Made by a program: the position numbers and the translations under genes | Source of the DNA: an uncultured Amylibacter sp. | Lineage (GTDB): Bacteria; Pseudomonadota; Alphaproteobacteria; Rhodobacterales; Rhodobacteraceae | DNA: 64,000 nt | Assembly (NCBI GenBank): GCA_943846615.1 | Contig: OX044354.1 | Span: 1,120,359-1,184,358, forward strand | Reading direction: 5' to 3' | Notes under the pieces: model-generated | What the model was told of the DNA's origin: nothing | What the model saw: only the letters and a program-made list of their open reading frames with translations | The model's database searches: none | Shown: positions 25,933 through 34,199 of the stretch, piece by piece | How positions within the stretch are numbered: position 1 is the first letter of the stretch | Layout of the letters: every line of letters starts with the position of its first letter

Positions 25933-26556
25933 ATGGCGAATTTTTTTGGTGATAATTTCGTACAAATTCTGCAAACGGGTTTTGCAGGTGTATCCGTTTT
26001 GTTGATGTACATGGCCTATCGATTAATGGCTGATACAATCAAATCCGAACAAGATATTGAAAAGTTGAAAGTTAACCGCACCTCTATTTTTGGGTTCATG
26101 GCATTTTCAACCTTCGTGATGGCAGGCGCATTATATATTACACTGACCCAAGAACGCGATAATGCAATCGAGGTGAACGTTGCCTTCCTTCCAAGCGAAG
26201 CGAAATCCCTTGAAATGTTGGATTTTTCCGTTGCAGGCCTGCCAGTACAAGTTCCAAGCGAGGGCGTTTTAACCAAATTGCCATTGAAAAACGGGCGGGC
26301 CATTACCTTTAATTTAAATCGTATGAAATCCCGTATGACGGGTTTGGAAAGCAACGTCGCATCATTGAAAGAAATCAAAGATTCCTTGGAAACTGTGCGC
26401 GCATCGTTACAGGCCGATAAATCAGCATTGGAGGCAGACAAGGTTGGCCTACGCAGCCAATTGGAAATTTTCATGAAAGAGGAAGTTGAACGGGTTTTAA
26501 GCCAACAAAATCTAAACATAAGCCAGCAAACCCGTAACGAGGAGAGTGGTGCATGA
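25933..26556 (+). CDS. Membrane protein with periplasmic coiled coil, unknown family
   Basis: A 207-residue protein. Two transmembrane helices occupy about residues 8-30 (FVQILQTGFAGVSVLLMYMA) and 52-73 (SIFGFMAFSTFVMAGALYIT). A beta-type segment (AIEVNVAFLPSEAKSL) follows, and then a long heptad-like helix from about 138 to 200 (SNVASLKEIKDSLETVRASL, ADKSALEADKVGLRSQLEIF). The start is the ATG at 25933 after gggggctgtg. The stop overlaps the next gene by 4 bp (ATGA), so the two probably act together. I do not recognise the family. Confidence 0.6.
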   Translation: MANFFGDNFVQILQTGFAGVSVLLMYMAYRLMADTIKSEQDIEKLKVNRTSIFGFMAFSTFVMAGALYITLTQERDNAIEVNVAFLPSEAKSLEMLDFSVAGLPVQVPSEGVLTKLPLKNGRAITFNLNRMKSRMTGLESNVASLKEIKDSLETVRASLQADKSALEADKVGLRSQLEIFMKEEVERVLSQQNLNISQQTRNEESGA

Positions 26557-27437
26557 TACGTTTAGCAACAGCAATAGCAGTGACGATTGCCACAACCATC
26601 CCAGCCCATGCCCAATCCGAGGGATGTACCCACGGATTATCAAATTTGGCACAACCCTTTGTTCGCCATGCAATAAAATTGCGGATCATGGGGCGTTATG
26701 ACGACGCGATTGCGAAACTGAAAACGGTCCCCGCGGGATCCCCAACCAGTTTTTGCATAAACTATGAAATTGGGCGAAATTTTTTAAACCTAAAAGAGTA
26801 CGATCGCGCGTTGACGTCATTGCAATTGGCGGCCGGTGTTGCCGGCCCCGAAGATCGATCAAAACAGGCGATTTTCAACATCATTGGGTACACGTGGTTG
26901 GAAAAGAAAGAGTATAGTCAGGCCGCATTGGCGTTAGAGGCGCAATTGAATGACGATCAATTTGCCAATTTACCCGTGGCGAAACAAACCAAGGTTTTCA
27001 ACAATACAGGCTTTGCCTATCTTCGATTAAACCAATATGAGCCCGCACAGAAAAATTTCGAAAAAGCGTTGGCCAACGGTAGTAAATTGGCGCAGGCGAA
27101 TTTGGCAATCGTTGACAGTTTGATCAGCGTGCAAACCAAAGGTGACGCCGATATTCCTGGGATTTTCAGCGTCAGCCTGCATAGCCAAGGCACGGATGAA
27201 GGGCTGTTGAAAACGTTAAATGATTTCGCCACAGATCTTGAGGTTTCGGCGACGGAATTGAACATATATCGCCGTGGTAATGGAATGTTATCCGTGACCT
27301 TCGGTGCGAACCTAAGTTATACGAAGGCCGAAGAGATGAAGCAGAAAGCGATATCTGTTGGTATTTCATCGGCCTATGTCGTTTCACCAACAGCTTGGAC
27401 AAACGTATCGTTTGATAAAAAACGCGCGGCCAATTAA
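26553..27437 (+). CDS. Periplasmic TPR-repeat protein of unknown function
   Basis: A 294-residue protein with a signal peptide (MIRLATAIAVTIATTIPAHA) and tetratricopeptide-like repeats over about 40-190 (FCINYEIGRNFLNLKEYDRA, NIIGYTWLEKKEYSQAALAL, NNTGFAYLRLNQYEPAQKNF). The C-terminal about 80 residues look like an alpha/beta domain. Two cysteines near the N-terminus (GCTHG and FCINYE) could pair. It is translationally coupled to the coiled-coil membrane protein upstream and overlaps the convergent aminotransferase gene by 4 bp. Confidence 0.65.
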   Translation: MIRLATAIAVTIATTIPAHAQSEGCTHGLSNLAQPFVRHAIKLRIMGRYDDAIAKLKTVPAGSPTSFCINYEIGRNFLNLKEYDRALTSLQLAAGVAGPEDRSKQAIFNIIGYTWLEKKEYSQAALALEAQLNDDQFANLPVAKQTKVFNNTGFAYLRLNQYEPAQKNFEKALANGSKLAQANLAIVDSLISVQTKGDADIPGIFSVSLHSQGTDEGLLKTLNDFATDLEVSATELNIYRRGNGMLSVTFGANLSYTKAEEMKQKAISVGISSAYVVSPTAWTNVSFDKKRAAN

Positions 27438-28297
27438 CCCACGTCTGATAACGCGAAATCCCAATATAAATCACGTGCATGGGTTCCCATTTTGGTGGGG
27501 CCCATTTTGCGATCTTCGAATTTTGCAACGGGCATCACCTTGGCGATATTGCCGGTACAGAAGATTTCGTCCGCTGTGTGGAAATCATCCAGAACCATTG
27601 ATGTTTCGTGCACCTTGATGCCATCCGCGCGCAACAATTTGATCACGCGTTGGCGGTTCAGGCCGTTCAAAAACGTACCATTTGGCGTTGGGGTAAATAC
27701 CTCGCCATCCTTAACCGCAAACACATTTGTAGACGCGGTTTCGGCGACGTTGTCGTCGATATCCAGCGACAGTGCGTTGTTAAACCCACGCGCACGCGCA
27801 TCGGCCATGATGCGGCCGTTGTTGGCGTAGAGTGATCCCGCCTTGGCCGTGGTCAGCGCCATATCTTGGCGGGGGCGGCGAAACGGGGATGTTGTTAGGG
27901 AGAATGCGCCGACCTCTGGCATTGGTAGCTCTTCGATGCACATGCAGAAACCGGTGCTGTCAGGGACAATATCGATGATGCCCGGTGTTCCTTGGTTCGC
28001 CCACATCATCGGACGGATGTACAGCGCCGCGTCTGGGGCGAACATTTTACAACCCTCCTCAGACAGCGCGAAAACCTGTTGGGCGGTCACAGGGGAAATC
28101 ATGCCCATGACCTGTGCGGAATGGACGATACGTTCACAGTTCAACATCAAATCAGGCCGCACGCCTTCGAATTGACGCGCACCGTCGAATACCGTTGATC
28201 CCAGCCACGATGCATGATCCGCCGCGCCGATGATTGGCGTGTTGCCGTCATGCCATGTGCCGTTGAACCATGTTACAATTTTACCGCCGAGTGCCAT
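27434..28297 (-). CDS. Branched-chain amino-acid aminotransferase (class IV)
   Basis: A 287-residue PLP enzyme of fold type IV, transaminating Leu, Ile and Val with 2-oxoglutarate. The N-terminus ASWLGSTVFDGARQFEGVRP, the Schiff-base lysine Lys152 in TTAKAGSLYANN, and the phosphate-binding ETASTNVFAVKDGEVFTP and FLNGLNRQRVIKLL are in place, with EIFCTGNIAKVMPV near the end. It is shorter than long-form IlvE and closer to the YbgE/D-amino-acid-transaminase-like members, so the substrate range may differ. Confidence 0.85.
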   Translation of the reverse strand: MALGGKIVTWFNGTWHDGNTPIIGAADHASWLGSTVFDGARQFEGVRPDLMLNCERIVHSAQVMGMISPVTAQQVFALSEEGCKMFAPDAALYIRPMMWANQGTPGIIDIVPDSTGFCMCIEELPMPEVGAFSLTTSPFRRPRQDMALTTAKAGSLYANNGRIMADARARGFNNALSLDIDDNVAETASTNVFAVKDGEVFTPTPNGTFLNGLNRQRVIKLLRADGIKVHETSMVLDDFHTADEIFCTGNIAKVMPVAKFEDRKMGPTKMGTHARDLYWDFALSDVG

Positions 28298-28406
28298 TTT
28301 TTACGTTCCTTGTTTGATGTTTGAATATCGGGGAATGGGGCGCAGTGCAACATGGGTTGCCATAGGCATTTTTGCGGGTCACATTGGCGACAAAATAGCG
28401 GAGATT

Positions 28407-28643
28407 ATGATGACCAAGAGTAAGATTATAAGTGTGTGCGAATTTTCGGGATCGGTATTAGCGATGGCATATGCGTTGCTGATTGCGTCAAACACGGGCA
28501 ATGAGATTTTGGGCTTTTCGCTCCTGCTCATTTCCGCGTTATTATTCGCAGGCTGGGGTTTTTTGGACAAACGCTGGGCGTTTTTCGCGCTGCAGTTTTT
28601 CTATGCCGCATCCGCCATTATTGGGCTTATCCGCTGGGCCTAG
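28407..28643 (+). CDS. Small membrane protein, unknown function
   Basis: A 78-residue protein with three hydrophobic helices (VCEFSGSVLAMAYALLIASN, ILGFSLLLISALLFAGWGFL, WAFFALQFFYAASAIIGLIR). The last helix with its trailing IRW resembles small PnuC/SemiSWEET-like half transporters, but this is only a pattern impression. ATGs at 28407 and 28410 follow gcggagatt; the frame open from 28230 runs inside the upstream region of the aminotransferase gene. It overlaps the convergent coq9 by 4 bp. Confidence 0.5.
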   Translation: MMTKSKIISVCEFSGSVLAMAYALLIASNTGNEILGFSLLLISALLFAGWGFLDKRWAFFALQFFYAASAIIGLIRWA

Positions 28644-29338
28644 CCCTTGTACCCGGGAAAGCCTGCTTTGTGATCATCGGATGGTTTGTTAAACCGATCC
28701 ATAAATCCCGCAATGCCGCGCCCAATCGGGGTTTCTTTCAATTTCGCCTTGGTCTTCTCAAACTGCATCACGTTTTCGATGCGGCGATCGAGGAATGCCC
28801 ATGTGTCCGCGTGGTTTTCAGAATCGTCGCCCAACCAAAACAGGATGGTCGATGAATAAACCGCGCTTAGCATACCACGTTTTGTATACCAATTCGCATC
28901 CGTCGATGTATCGCCCAGCGCATTCCAGATGTGATCGACAGTGCCCCAGATCAATTGACCGCCCTCGCCCATATTTTGCGGCAATGCGAACAAGGCCATG
29001 CCACGGCGCACGGCCTCTTTGTGGGGTTCGCTCGCCTCTAGCCGGAATTGAACCATGCGGGCGACCTTTTGCGAATAGCGTAGATCGGAAATGTCAGTGG
29101 ATTGATGTGCGGTTAGCATTAATTCATCACCCTGACGGTGAAATGCGGCGGCCAAATCAATCGCACCACGTGGTGCGGCCTGTGCCGCCAACCCTGCATC
29201 AACACCCGAATCGTTGATGGCCATATCCAACGCGATTGGTGACCAGCCGTCGAATTCGATGTGGGGAAGAATTGCGGTCAACAGCTTGCCACGGGCAATT
29301 TCGATGTGATCGCGTTCGGTTTTGCGGGCTTTGGGCAT
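28640..29338 (-). CDS. Ubiquinone biosynthesis protein COQ9
   Basis: A 232-residue protein of the COQ9/RpsU-divergent family. COQ9 binds lipid intermediates and supports the COQ7 hydroxylation step. Visible marks are IEFDGWSPIALDMAINDSGV (TetR-like N-terminal part), AVRRGMALFALPQNMGEG, and DHIWNALGDTSTDANWYTKR plus MLSAVYSSTILFWLGDDSEN. It lies divergent from rpsU, the context that gave the family its alternative name. Confidence 0.93.
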   Translation of the reverse strand: MPKARKTERDHIEIARGKLLTAILPHIEFDGWSPIALDMAINDSGVDAGLAAQAAPRGAIDLAAAFHRQGDELMLTAHQSTDISDLRYSQKVARMVQFRLEASEPHKEAVRRGMALFALPQNMGEGGQLIWGTVDHIWNALGDTSTDANWYTKRGMLSAVYSSTILFWLGDDSENHADTWAFLDRRIENVMQFEKTKAKLKETPIGRGIAGFMDRFNKPSDDHKAGFPGYKG

Positions 29339-29434
29339 GCGTTCGCTCCTGTACTGGACAAGTCATAGTCCCCCTGTTATATGGCAACTTCCTGCAATTC
29401 TGCAACTCTAACTCTAGGAAGGTGGTGACACCAC

Positions 29435-29641
29435 ATGCAGGTATCAGTTCGTGATAACAACGTTGATCAGGCGCTTCGTGCGCTTAAGAAAAAATTGCAA
29501 CGCGAAGGCGTTTTTCGTGAAATGAAGCTTAAGCAACATTTTGAAAAACCTTCGATCCGCAAGGCCCGTGAAAAAACGGAATCTATTCGACGCGCTCGCA
29601 AGCTAGCCCGTAAAAAGGCACAACGCGAAGGTCTATTATAA
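29435..29641 (+). CDS. rpsU: 30S ribosomal protein S21
   Basis: A 68-residue basic protein, [20 protein letters not shown] followed by [20 protein letters not shown] and an Arg/Lys-rich tail, all typical of S21. aggaaggtggtgacacc precedes the ATG. It is divergent from coq9 with 96 bp between starts. A terminator lies about 40 bp downstream. Confidence 0.98.
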   Translation: MQVSVRDNNVDQALRALKKKLQREGVFREMKLKQHFEKPSIRKAREKTESIRRARKLARKKAQREGLL

Positions 29642-29679
29642 GATCCTAGCATTTAGGTTTTTGACCTAAGGTAACATTG

Positions 29680-29707
29680 AAAACCTCGGCCTTGGCCGGG
29701 GTTTTTT
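29680..29707 (+). terminator. Rho-independent terminator after rpsU
   Basis: A hairpin with arms aaaacctcggcc and ggccggggtttt is followed by T residues. Confidence 0.88.
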
Positions 29708-29775
29708 CATTTTGACACTTGTTATGTGAATTTACGCGCCTACTTGTTCATCAGTTAATCAACAGGAGCAAGCCA

Positions 29776-29976
29776 ATGAGCGTGTTAAAAGTAATCGAAA
29801 TCATGTCCGAATCCCCGACATCATGGGAAGACGCCACGCGTACAGGGATCGAGAAAGCATCGAAATCCATCAAGGGCATTTCGTCATCTTGGGTCAAAGA
29901 TCAATCTGTTAAGGTTGAAGACGGCAAAGTGACCGCATACCGCGTAACATTGAAAGTTTCATTCGAAGTTAAGTAG
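29776..29976 (+). CDS. Dodecin, flavin-binding protein
   Basis: A 66-residue protein that assembles as a dodecamer and stores riboflavin or FMN. The sequence MSVLKVIEIMSESPTSWEDA, SIKGISSSWVKDQSVKVEDG and AYRVTLKVSFEVK matches the dodecin beta-alpha-beta fold, with the flavin-stacking Trp in SSWVKDQ. caggagcaagcc precedes the ATG at 29776; the frame open from 29719 adds unconserved residues. A terminator follows. Confidence 0.95.
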   Translation: MSVLKVIEIMSESPTSWEDATRTGIEKASKSIKGISSSWVKDQSVKVEDGKVTAYRVTLKVSFEVK

Positions 29977-30039
29977 TTCTTCGAATTGAATACAGGCGCG
30001 TCGTGGGTGGGGTGTCTGTTTGTATCGGGTGGATACAGC

Positions 30040-30066
30040 AAAAGGCGTCCGGGTGGGGCGCCTTTT
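30040..30066. terminator. Bidirectional terminator between dodecin and a lipoprotein gene
   Basis: A hairpin with arms aaaaggcg and cgcctttt lies between two convergent genes. Four T residues close the stem on each strand, so it may serve both. Confidence 0.75.
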
Positions 30067-30078
30067 CGCGTTTACGAC

Positions 30079-30651
30079 CTAGTTTTGGCCGACGTCTGTT
30101 TCGTAGTATTTCGTGGTTTTCACACCGGGCAATTTTTCGAATTTTTCCGACAGTTTTGCAGGGTACCACGTAACACCAAGTTTTTCGAAACCGGGTAGTT
30201 TTGACAGCATTTGTGACGTGTTGTTTGCGCACATGGCATCATGCGATGCGCCCTGTTGCAGTGCCGCGCGATATGCCATTTCAGCAACCTGTGCGGTTAC
30301 AAGGATTTCTTGGATAACGACGTGGTGTGTATCGCGCGCATGGAACGAGTTGTAACGTTTCAGCACCGCGGGTGTTACGCCGAACAAAACGTCGTTACGT
30401 TCGGGAACCACAGACGAAAACCAACGACCAGCGGGATCATACATCACGCGTTGTGACGCATTGATTAACAGCGACGAATGACCGCCCTTGCCGTTTTTGT
30501 TGCTGATCATTGTCAGCAGGGTCAGCGATGGCGTGCCATCGTGGACATATGCCGCCTTCTGAACAACGGCGTCGGAATCATAAATCTCTTTGGCACAGGC
30601 AGATAGTGCCAGTGCAGCGCAGAGCATTAGAATAGGTTTAAAATTCATCAT
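30079..30651 (-). CDS. Predicted lipoprotein, possible permuted papain-fold enzyme
   Basis: A 190-residue protein with a lipoprotein signal peptide (LMLCAALALSAC, lipid-accepting Cys19). The mature part has a histidine motif GKGGHSSLLI (His58) followed by RVMYDPAGRW, and a later cysteine in SHDAMCANNTSQML (Cys141). The order His before Cys is that of circularly permuted NlpC/P60-like folds, which suggests an amidase or peptidase, but this is inference. It looks like a family conserved in Rhodobacteraceae. The start could be either of two tandem ATGs. Confidence 0.65.
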   Translation of the reverse strand: MMNFKPILMLCAALALSACAKEIYDSDAVVQKAAYVHDGTPSLTLLTMISNKNGKGGHSSLLINASQRVMYDPAGRWFSSVVPERNDVLFGVTPAVLKRYNSFHARDTHHVVIQEILVTAQVAEMAYRAALQQGASHDAMCANNTSQMLSKLPGFEKLGVTWYPAKLSEKFEKLPGVKTTKYYETDVGQN

Positions 30652-30666
30652 GCTCTATCCAATCAA

Positions 30667-30804
30667 TTAAGAGTTGAAGATCGCCATAAAGACCAGACAC
30701 CCGATTGCGAAAACGCTGACGCGAATTGACCAGCGGATGAAACCGTCGAATGCTGCCTCTTGGGCTGATGTGTCCATAGAGCCGTGTTTGTGTGCTTTTG
30801 CCAT
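30667..30804 (-). CDS. aa3-type cytochrome c oxidase subunit IV, 45 residues
   Basis: A short frame from ATG at 30804 encodes MAKAHKHGSMDTSAQEAAF followed by DGFIRWSIRVSVFAIG and a single transmembrane helix ending FMAIFNS. This matches the bacterial aa3-type oxidase subunit IV family (conserved HGSMD motif, one C-terminal membrane span). It sits in the cytoplasmic membrane with the terminal oxidase, whose main subunits are not in this window. The lipoprotein gene follows it on the same strand after 15 bp. Confidence 0.9.
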   Translation of the reverse strand: MAKAHKHGSMDTSAQEAAFDGFIRWSIRVSVFAIGCLVFMAIFNS

Positions 30805-30965
30805 TGGGAAACCTCTTTGAATTATGCGTTATTGCTCTATCTCATAGATTCTGCCGCTTGCAAAGGGGGCAGTTGTCACCTGCGACGCTGTTACCTTAAA
30901 TCTGTGCATTGAAAGACAGCCGTTGCATGGGTATCGTTTGCTTAAATGAACTTGGGGACGTGCCG

Positions 30966-32843
30966 ATGACCGATTTTCTGATGCTGGCGTTTGTGTTTTT
31001 GATTGCGGGCGTCGTTGCCGTGCCGATCGCATCGCGATTGGGGCTGGGTTCCGTGTTGGGATATCTGATTGCGGGGATCGTGATTGGGCCGGTTTTGACG
31101 TGGCTACACGTAGACGAGGTGTCCATCCAACATTTTGCCGAATTTGGCGTTGTGATGATGTTGTTTCTGGTTGGTTTGGAATTGGAACCCAAGGTGTTGT
31201 GGCAAATGCGCGGGCGTTTGTTGGGACTGGGTGGTGGCCAGGTTGGATTTACAACCTTGGCAGTGATGGGTGTGGCCATGATCTTGGGGCAACCGTGGAC
31301 GATTGCATTGGCGATTGGTTTGGTTCTGGCCCTGTCATCCACCGCGATTGTTTTGCAAACGCTGGGTGAAAAAGGGTTGATGAAGAGCGATGGCGGTCAG
31401 GCCAGTTTCTCGGTTCTGTTGTTCCAAGATATTGCGGTGATCCCGATGTTGGCGTTAATCCCACTGTTGGCGATGCCTGAACTGGCGGATGCGATCAGCC
31501 ACGGTGCGGGGCACGGTGACGGTCATGGTGATGGTGGCGACCATGGTTCTGGGATGAGTTTGGTTGCAGGGCTGAACGGGTGGCAGACGACGTTGGTGAC
31601 GGTTGGTGCGATTGCCGCTGTGGGGTTGGGTGCGAATTTTCTGACGGGGCCGATGTTTCGGTTTATTGCAGGGGCGCAGTTGCGTGAATTGTTCGTGGCG
31701 GCGGCGTTGATGATGGTTGTTGGGATCGCGTTGTTAATGTCCTTGGTTGGGCTATCACCCGCGTTGGGCACGTTTTTGGCGGGTGTGGTATTGGCGAACA
31801 GCGAGTATCGTCATGAGTTAGAAGCAGACATTGATCCGTTCAAGGGATTGTTGCTGGGCCTATTTTTCATGACCGTTGGCGCGGGTATTAATTTCGCCCT
31901 GTTATTTTCGAACTTTGGATCAATTATCGGGCTGACCATCGGGTTGATGGCATTAAAGGCGGCGGTTCTGTTGACGCTGGCGCGGATATTCAAGGTTTAT
32001 GCAGGCGACAAATGGTTGTTCGCGCTGGGCCTGTCCCAAGCGGGTGAGTTTGGGTTTGTTTTGCTGTCCTTCACCGTGGCAAATGCGGTTATCCCATCGG
32101 CGGTGGCGGATCAGCTGTTATTGATCGTGGCCTTATCCATGCTGCTGACCCCATTGTTATTCATCGTCTATGAACGCGTGATCGTACCACGTTACACCGC
32201 CGAACAAGAACGCGAGGCGGATGAGATTGAAGAAGAGAGCAATATCGTGATCGCAGGCCATGGGCGTGTGGGTGGGATTGTTGCGCGCATGTTACGCGCG
32301 GCGGGACATACCCCAACGGTTATCGATTTTTCCGCCCGTCAATTGGATATGCTGAAACGTTTCGGCGTGCGCGCATATTTCGGTGATGCGACACGCCCCG
32401 ATATGTTGCACGCGGCTGGTATGCATCAGGCAAAAATTTTCGTCATTGCGATTGATGACAAACACCAGATCACTGACTTGGTGAGATACGTGCATCATCA
32501 TTACCCCGACGTTCACATCGTGGCACGCGCCACGGATCGCAATCATGTTTATGATTTATGGGCCGCTGGCAGTCGCGATATTATTCGCGAAACTTATGAC
32601 AGTTCATTGCGTATGGGGCGTTCGGTATTCGAAGCATTGGGCGCGGATAAGGATCAAGCGCAACAAGCCTCTGATGCCTTCAACGCGATCGATCGCAAAG
32701 GAATGCTGGAAACGGCATCGCATTATGACCCCGACATTCCCGTACACGAAAACGATGCCTTCGTAGAGAAAGTGCGTGAATTCGGTGCAGAGTGGGAAAC
32801 TGAATTGGGTAAACAGATGGACGATATTTTGAAGAAGGCCTAA
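30966..32843 (+). CDS. KefB/KefC-type monovalent cation:proton antiporter (CPA2) with TrkA-N domain
   Basis: A 625-residue membrane antiporter. Residues 1-405 form the Na+/H+ exchanger domain of about 12-13 helices (GLGSVLGYLIAGIVIGPVL, VLALSSTAIVLQTLGEKG, LSPALGTFLAGVVLANSEYR, GLSQAGEFGFVLLSF). Residues about 425-545 form a TrkA-N/RCK regulatory domain (NIVIAGHGRVGGIVARML). A loop at 179-193 is a His/Asp/Gly cluster (HGAGHGDGHGDGGDH). The start is the ATG at 30966. No KefF/G ancillary gene is nearby, so glutathione gating is unproven. A terminator follows directly. Confidence 0.92.
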   Translation: MTDFLMLAFVFLIAGVVAVPIASRLGLGSVLGYLIAGIVIGPVLTWLHVDEVSIQHFAEFGVVMMLFLVGLELEPKVLWQMRGRLLGLGGGQVGFTTLAVMGVAMILGQPWTIALAIGLVLALSSTAIVLQTLGEKGLMKSDGGQASFSVLLFQDIAVIPMLALIPLLAMPELADAISHGAGHGDGHGDGGDHGSGMSLVAGLNGWQTTLVTVGAIAAVGLGANFLTGPMFRFIAGAQLRELFVAAALMMVVGIALLMSLVGLSPALGTFLAGVVLANSEYRHELEADIDPFKGLLLGLFFMTVGAGINFALLFSNFGSIIGLTIGLMALKAAVLLTLARIFKVYAGDKWLFALGLSQAGEFGFVLLSFTVANAVIPSAVADQLLLIVALSMLLTPLLFIVYERVIVPRYTAEQEREADEIEEESNIVIAGHGRVGGIVARMLRAAGHTPTVIDFSARQLDMLKRFGVRAYFGDATRPDMLHAAGMHQAKIFVIAIDDKHQITDLVRYVHHHYPDVHIVARATDRNHVYDLWAAGSRDIIRETYDSSLRMGRSVFEALGADKDQAQQASDAFNAIDRKGMLETASHYDPDIPVHENDAFVEKVREFGAEWETELGKQMDDILKKA

Positions 32844-32844
32844 A

Positions 32845-32875
32845 AAAACCCACCGTAAATATTACGGTGGGTTTT
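32845..32875. terminator. Strong bidirectional terminator
   Basis: A hairpin with arms aaaacccaccgta and tacggtgggtttt lies between the antiporter gene and the minus-strand beta-barrel pseudogene. A-rich on the left and T-rich on the right, it can stop transcription from both sides. Confidence 0.88.
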
Positions 32876-32892
32876 GAATTCAGCTTGCGCGA

Positions 32893-33546
32893 CTAGAAGC
32901 GAAAGTTAACTTTTGCAGAAATCGTATGAGCCGTTACCTCAATCGTACGCTCGTCACACTGCCCACAAAAACCGCAGCTAGTATCGAATGGGTGCAGTGC
33001 ACTTCCAAAATCCGAATATTTAGACTCGATTCCGAACAACGTTTTCTCACTGACTTCAAATTCAACACCTGCACCAATCATGAATCCAAGATGGGTTTTA
33101 CGAGAGTGGTCATTAGGCCACATCATAAGGCTATCAATTTTTGCGGAGGTCAAACCAGAGGTCACGTAAGCCAAGCGGTTATCATAGACTTTGCCCATGC
33201 GGCCCGACAATGAAACGACGTTTTCAACAGAAACAGCCTATGTATCTATCGCTGGCCATGTTGGGCTGGCAATAGTTTCGCTGACTTGATCTGGCGCGTA
33301 AGAAAGCTCGACGCCAGAAATCATATCAGATCCCAGCGCAAAGTTATATCCAACCTGCAGTCCCAATACGGGGCCACTTGGGCTTAGCTCACCATCACCA
33401 GACCGTCCAAATGTCCACCAACCGCTCGTGCTTCCCATTTCAAGATGTGCATGCATTGCTGTCGTACCCAGATTGAACCCTGCGTAACCACCTGTCCAAC
33501 TCGCGTTCTTTGCATCTTCTGCAAACGCTATGTTTGTGGATAAAAT
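32893..33546 (-). pseudogene. Outer-membrane beta-barrel protein gene, broken
   Basis: One minus-strand frame reads from about 33546 to 32893. It begins ILSTNIAFAEDAKNASW, the end of a signal peptide (cleavage after AFA) followed by the beta-barrel start WTGGYAGFNLGTTAM, and it ends in a barrel-type strand TAHTISAKVNFRF. Two defects are present. No ATG, GTG or TTG precedes the mature part in frame, although a perfect aggagg lies at 33547-33552. An in-frame TAG (plus-strand cta, 33238-33240) interrupts the barrel between PAIDT and AVSVENVV. Frame and homology continue across the TAG, so this is a recent nonsense change. Family: Omp25/OmpA-like eight-strand porins. Confidence 0.7.
33535..33543 (-). 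promoter_or_regulatory. DnaA-box match
   Basis: The minus strand reads ttatccaca, identical to the E. coli DnaA box consensus. It falls inside the degenerate signal-peptide region of the beta-barrel pseudogene. Two weaker ttatcca matches lie 65-90 bp away in the tandem repeat. A single 9-mer can occur by chance. Confidence 0.35.
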
Positions 33547-33603
33547 CCTCCTAATTCCTCCCCCTGAAGAGAGAAAAAATGATTAAATTAAACTAAATTA
33601 ATG

Positions 33604-33651
33604 AAAATTATCCAATTAGGGTTAGAAAAAATTATCCATTTAGGGTTAGAA
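33604..33651. repeat. Tandem 24-bp direct repeat in A/T-rich DNA
   Basis: Two adjacent 24-bp units, aaaattatccaattaggg plus ttagaa (33604-33627) and the same with one change (aat to att, 33628-33651), are 23/24 identical. They lie in a strongly A/T-rich stretch (about 33575-33655) between the beta-barrel pseudogene and the DUF6173 gene. Each unit contains ttatcca. The rest of the gap (33652-33715) shows nothing recognisable. Confidence 0.8.
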
Positions 33652-33715
33652 ATAGTTGCAGTCTTGCAATAGAGGCTCCACCTCACTCAACCCGAGATTG
33701 CTATCCAAAGCGCGC

Positions 33716-34189
33716 CTAAGCGCTTTCCGTGTTTTCTAAATCTTCGGCAAGCTGAAATCCGATGCGGTTTGGTTCTTCTTGTTCAACCGATTTAGGTTCC
33801 GCTACCAACATAACGTTCAACTGGTTGACGTGTTGAACCAGTTGCATCTTGGTACCCTCCCCATCTTCGCCGTAAAACGTCACCATGTCGGGCGCGAAAA
33901 ATCCCATACCTTGGATTTTAACAGACCCTGCGTTCGATCCTGCGAAGCCCATTCCGACCTCGTGTTCCGCGTCTAATGTCGTTTCAAATTGTTGGATGTA
34001 CATCACGATACGTTCATAGGCCCATTCAGCGGGACTTTTATCCGCTGGGGGCTTCTTGGCGACGGATTTGGGGATCGGTTGGTATTGTTTTTCCATCTGG
34101 CCATCCGCATTCAGGCGCACAGAATAATTGTGTTGCAATGCATCGCCTTCGGCGGCTTCGGCGGCGGTTTTCACCATCGTTTCAGACAT
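33716..34189 (-). CDS. DUF6173 family protein
   Basis: A 157-residue soluble protein without signal peptide, of a family seen mainly in Rhodobacterales. Marks are SPAEWAYERIVMYIQQFETT, the acidic EHEVGMGFAGSNAGSVKIQG, and GFFAPDMVTFYGEDGEGTKM plus QLVQHVNQLNVMLVAEPK. Function is unknown. The start at 34189 follows aaggggctaa; an upstream ATG at 34231 would overlap the MBL gene. It is 10 bp downstream of the MBL hydrolase gene on the same strand and probably cotranscribed. Confidence 0.8.
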   Translation of the reverse strand: MSETMVKTAAEAAEGDALQHNYSVRLNADGQMEKQYQPIPKSVAKKPPADKSPAEWAYERIVMYIQQFETTLDAEHEVGMGFAGSNAGSVKIQGMGFFAPDMVTFYGEDGEGTKMQLVQHVNQLNVMLVAEPKSVEQEEPNRIGFQLAEDLENTESA

Positions 34190-34199
34190 GTTAGCCCCT

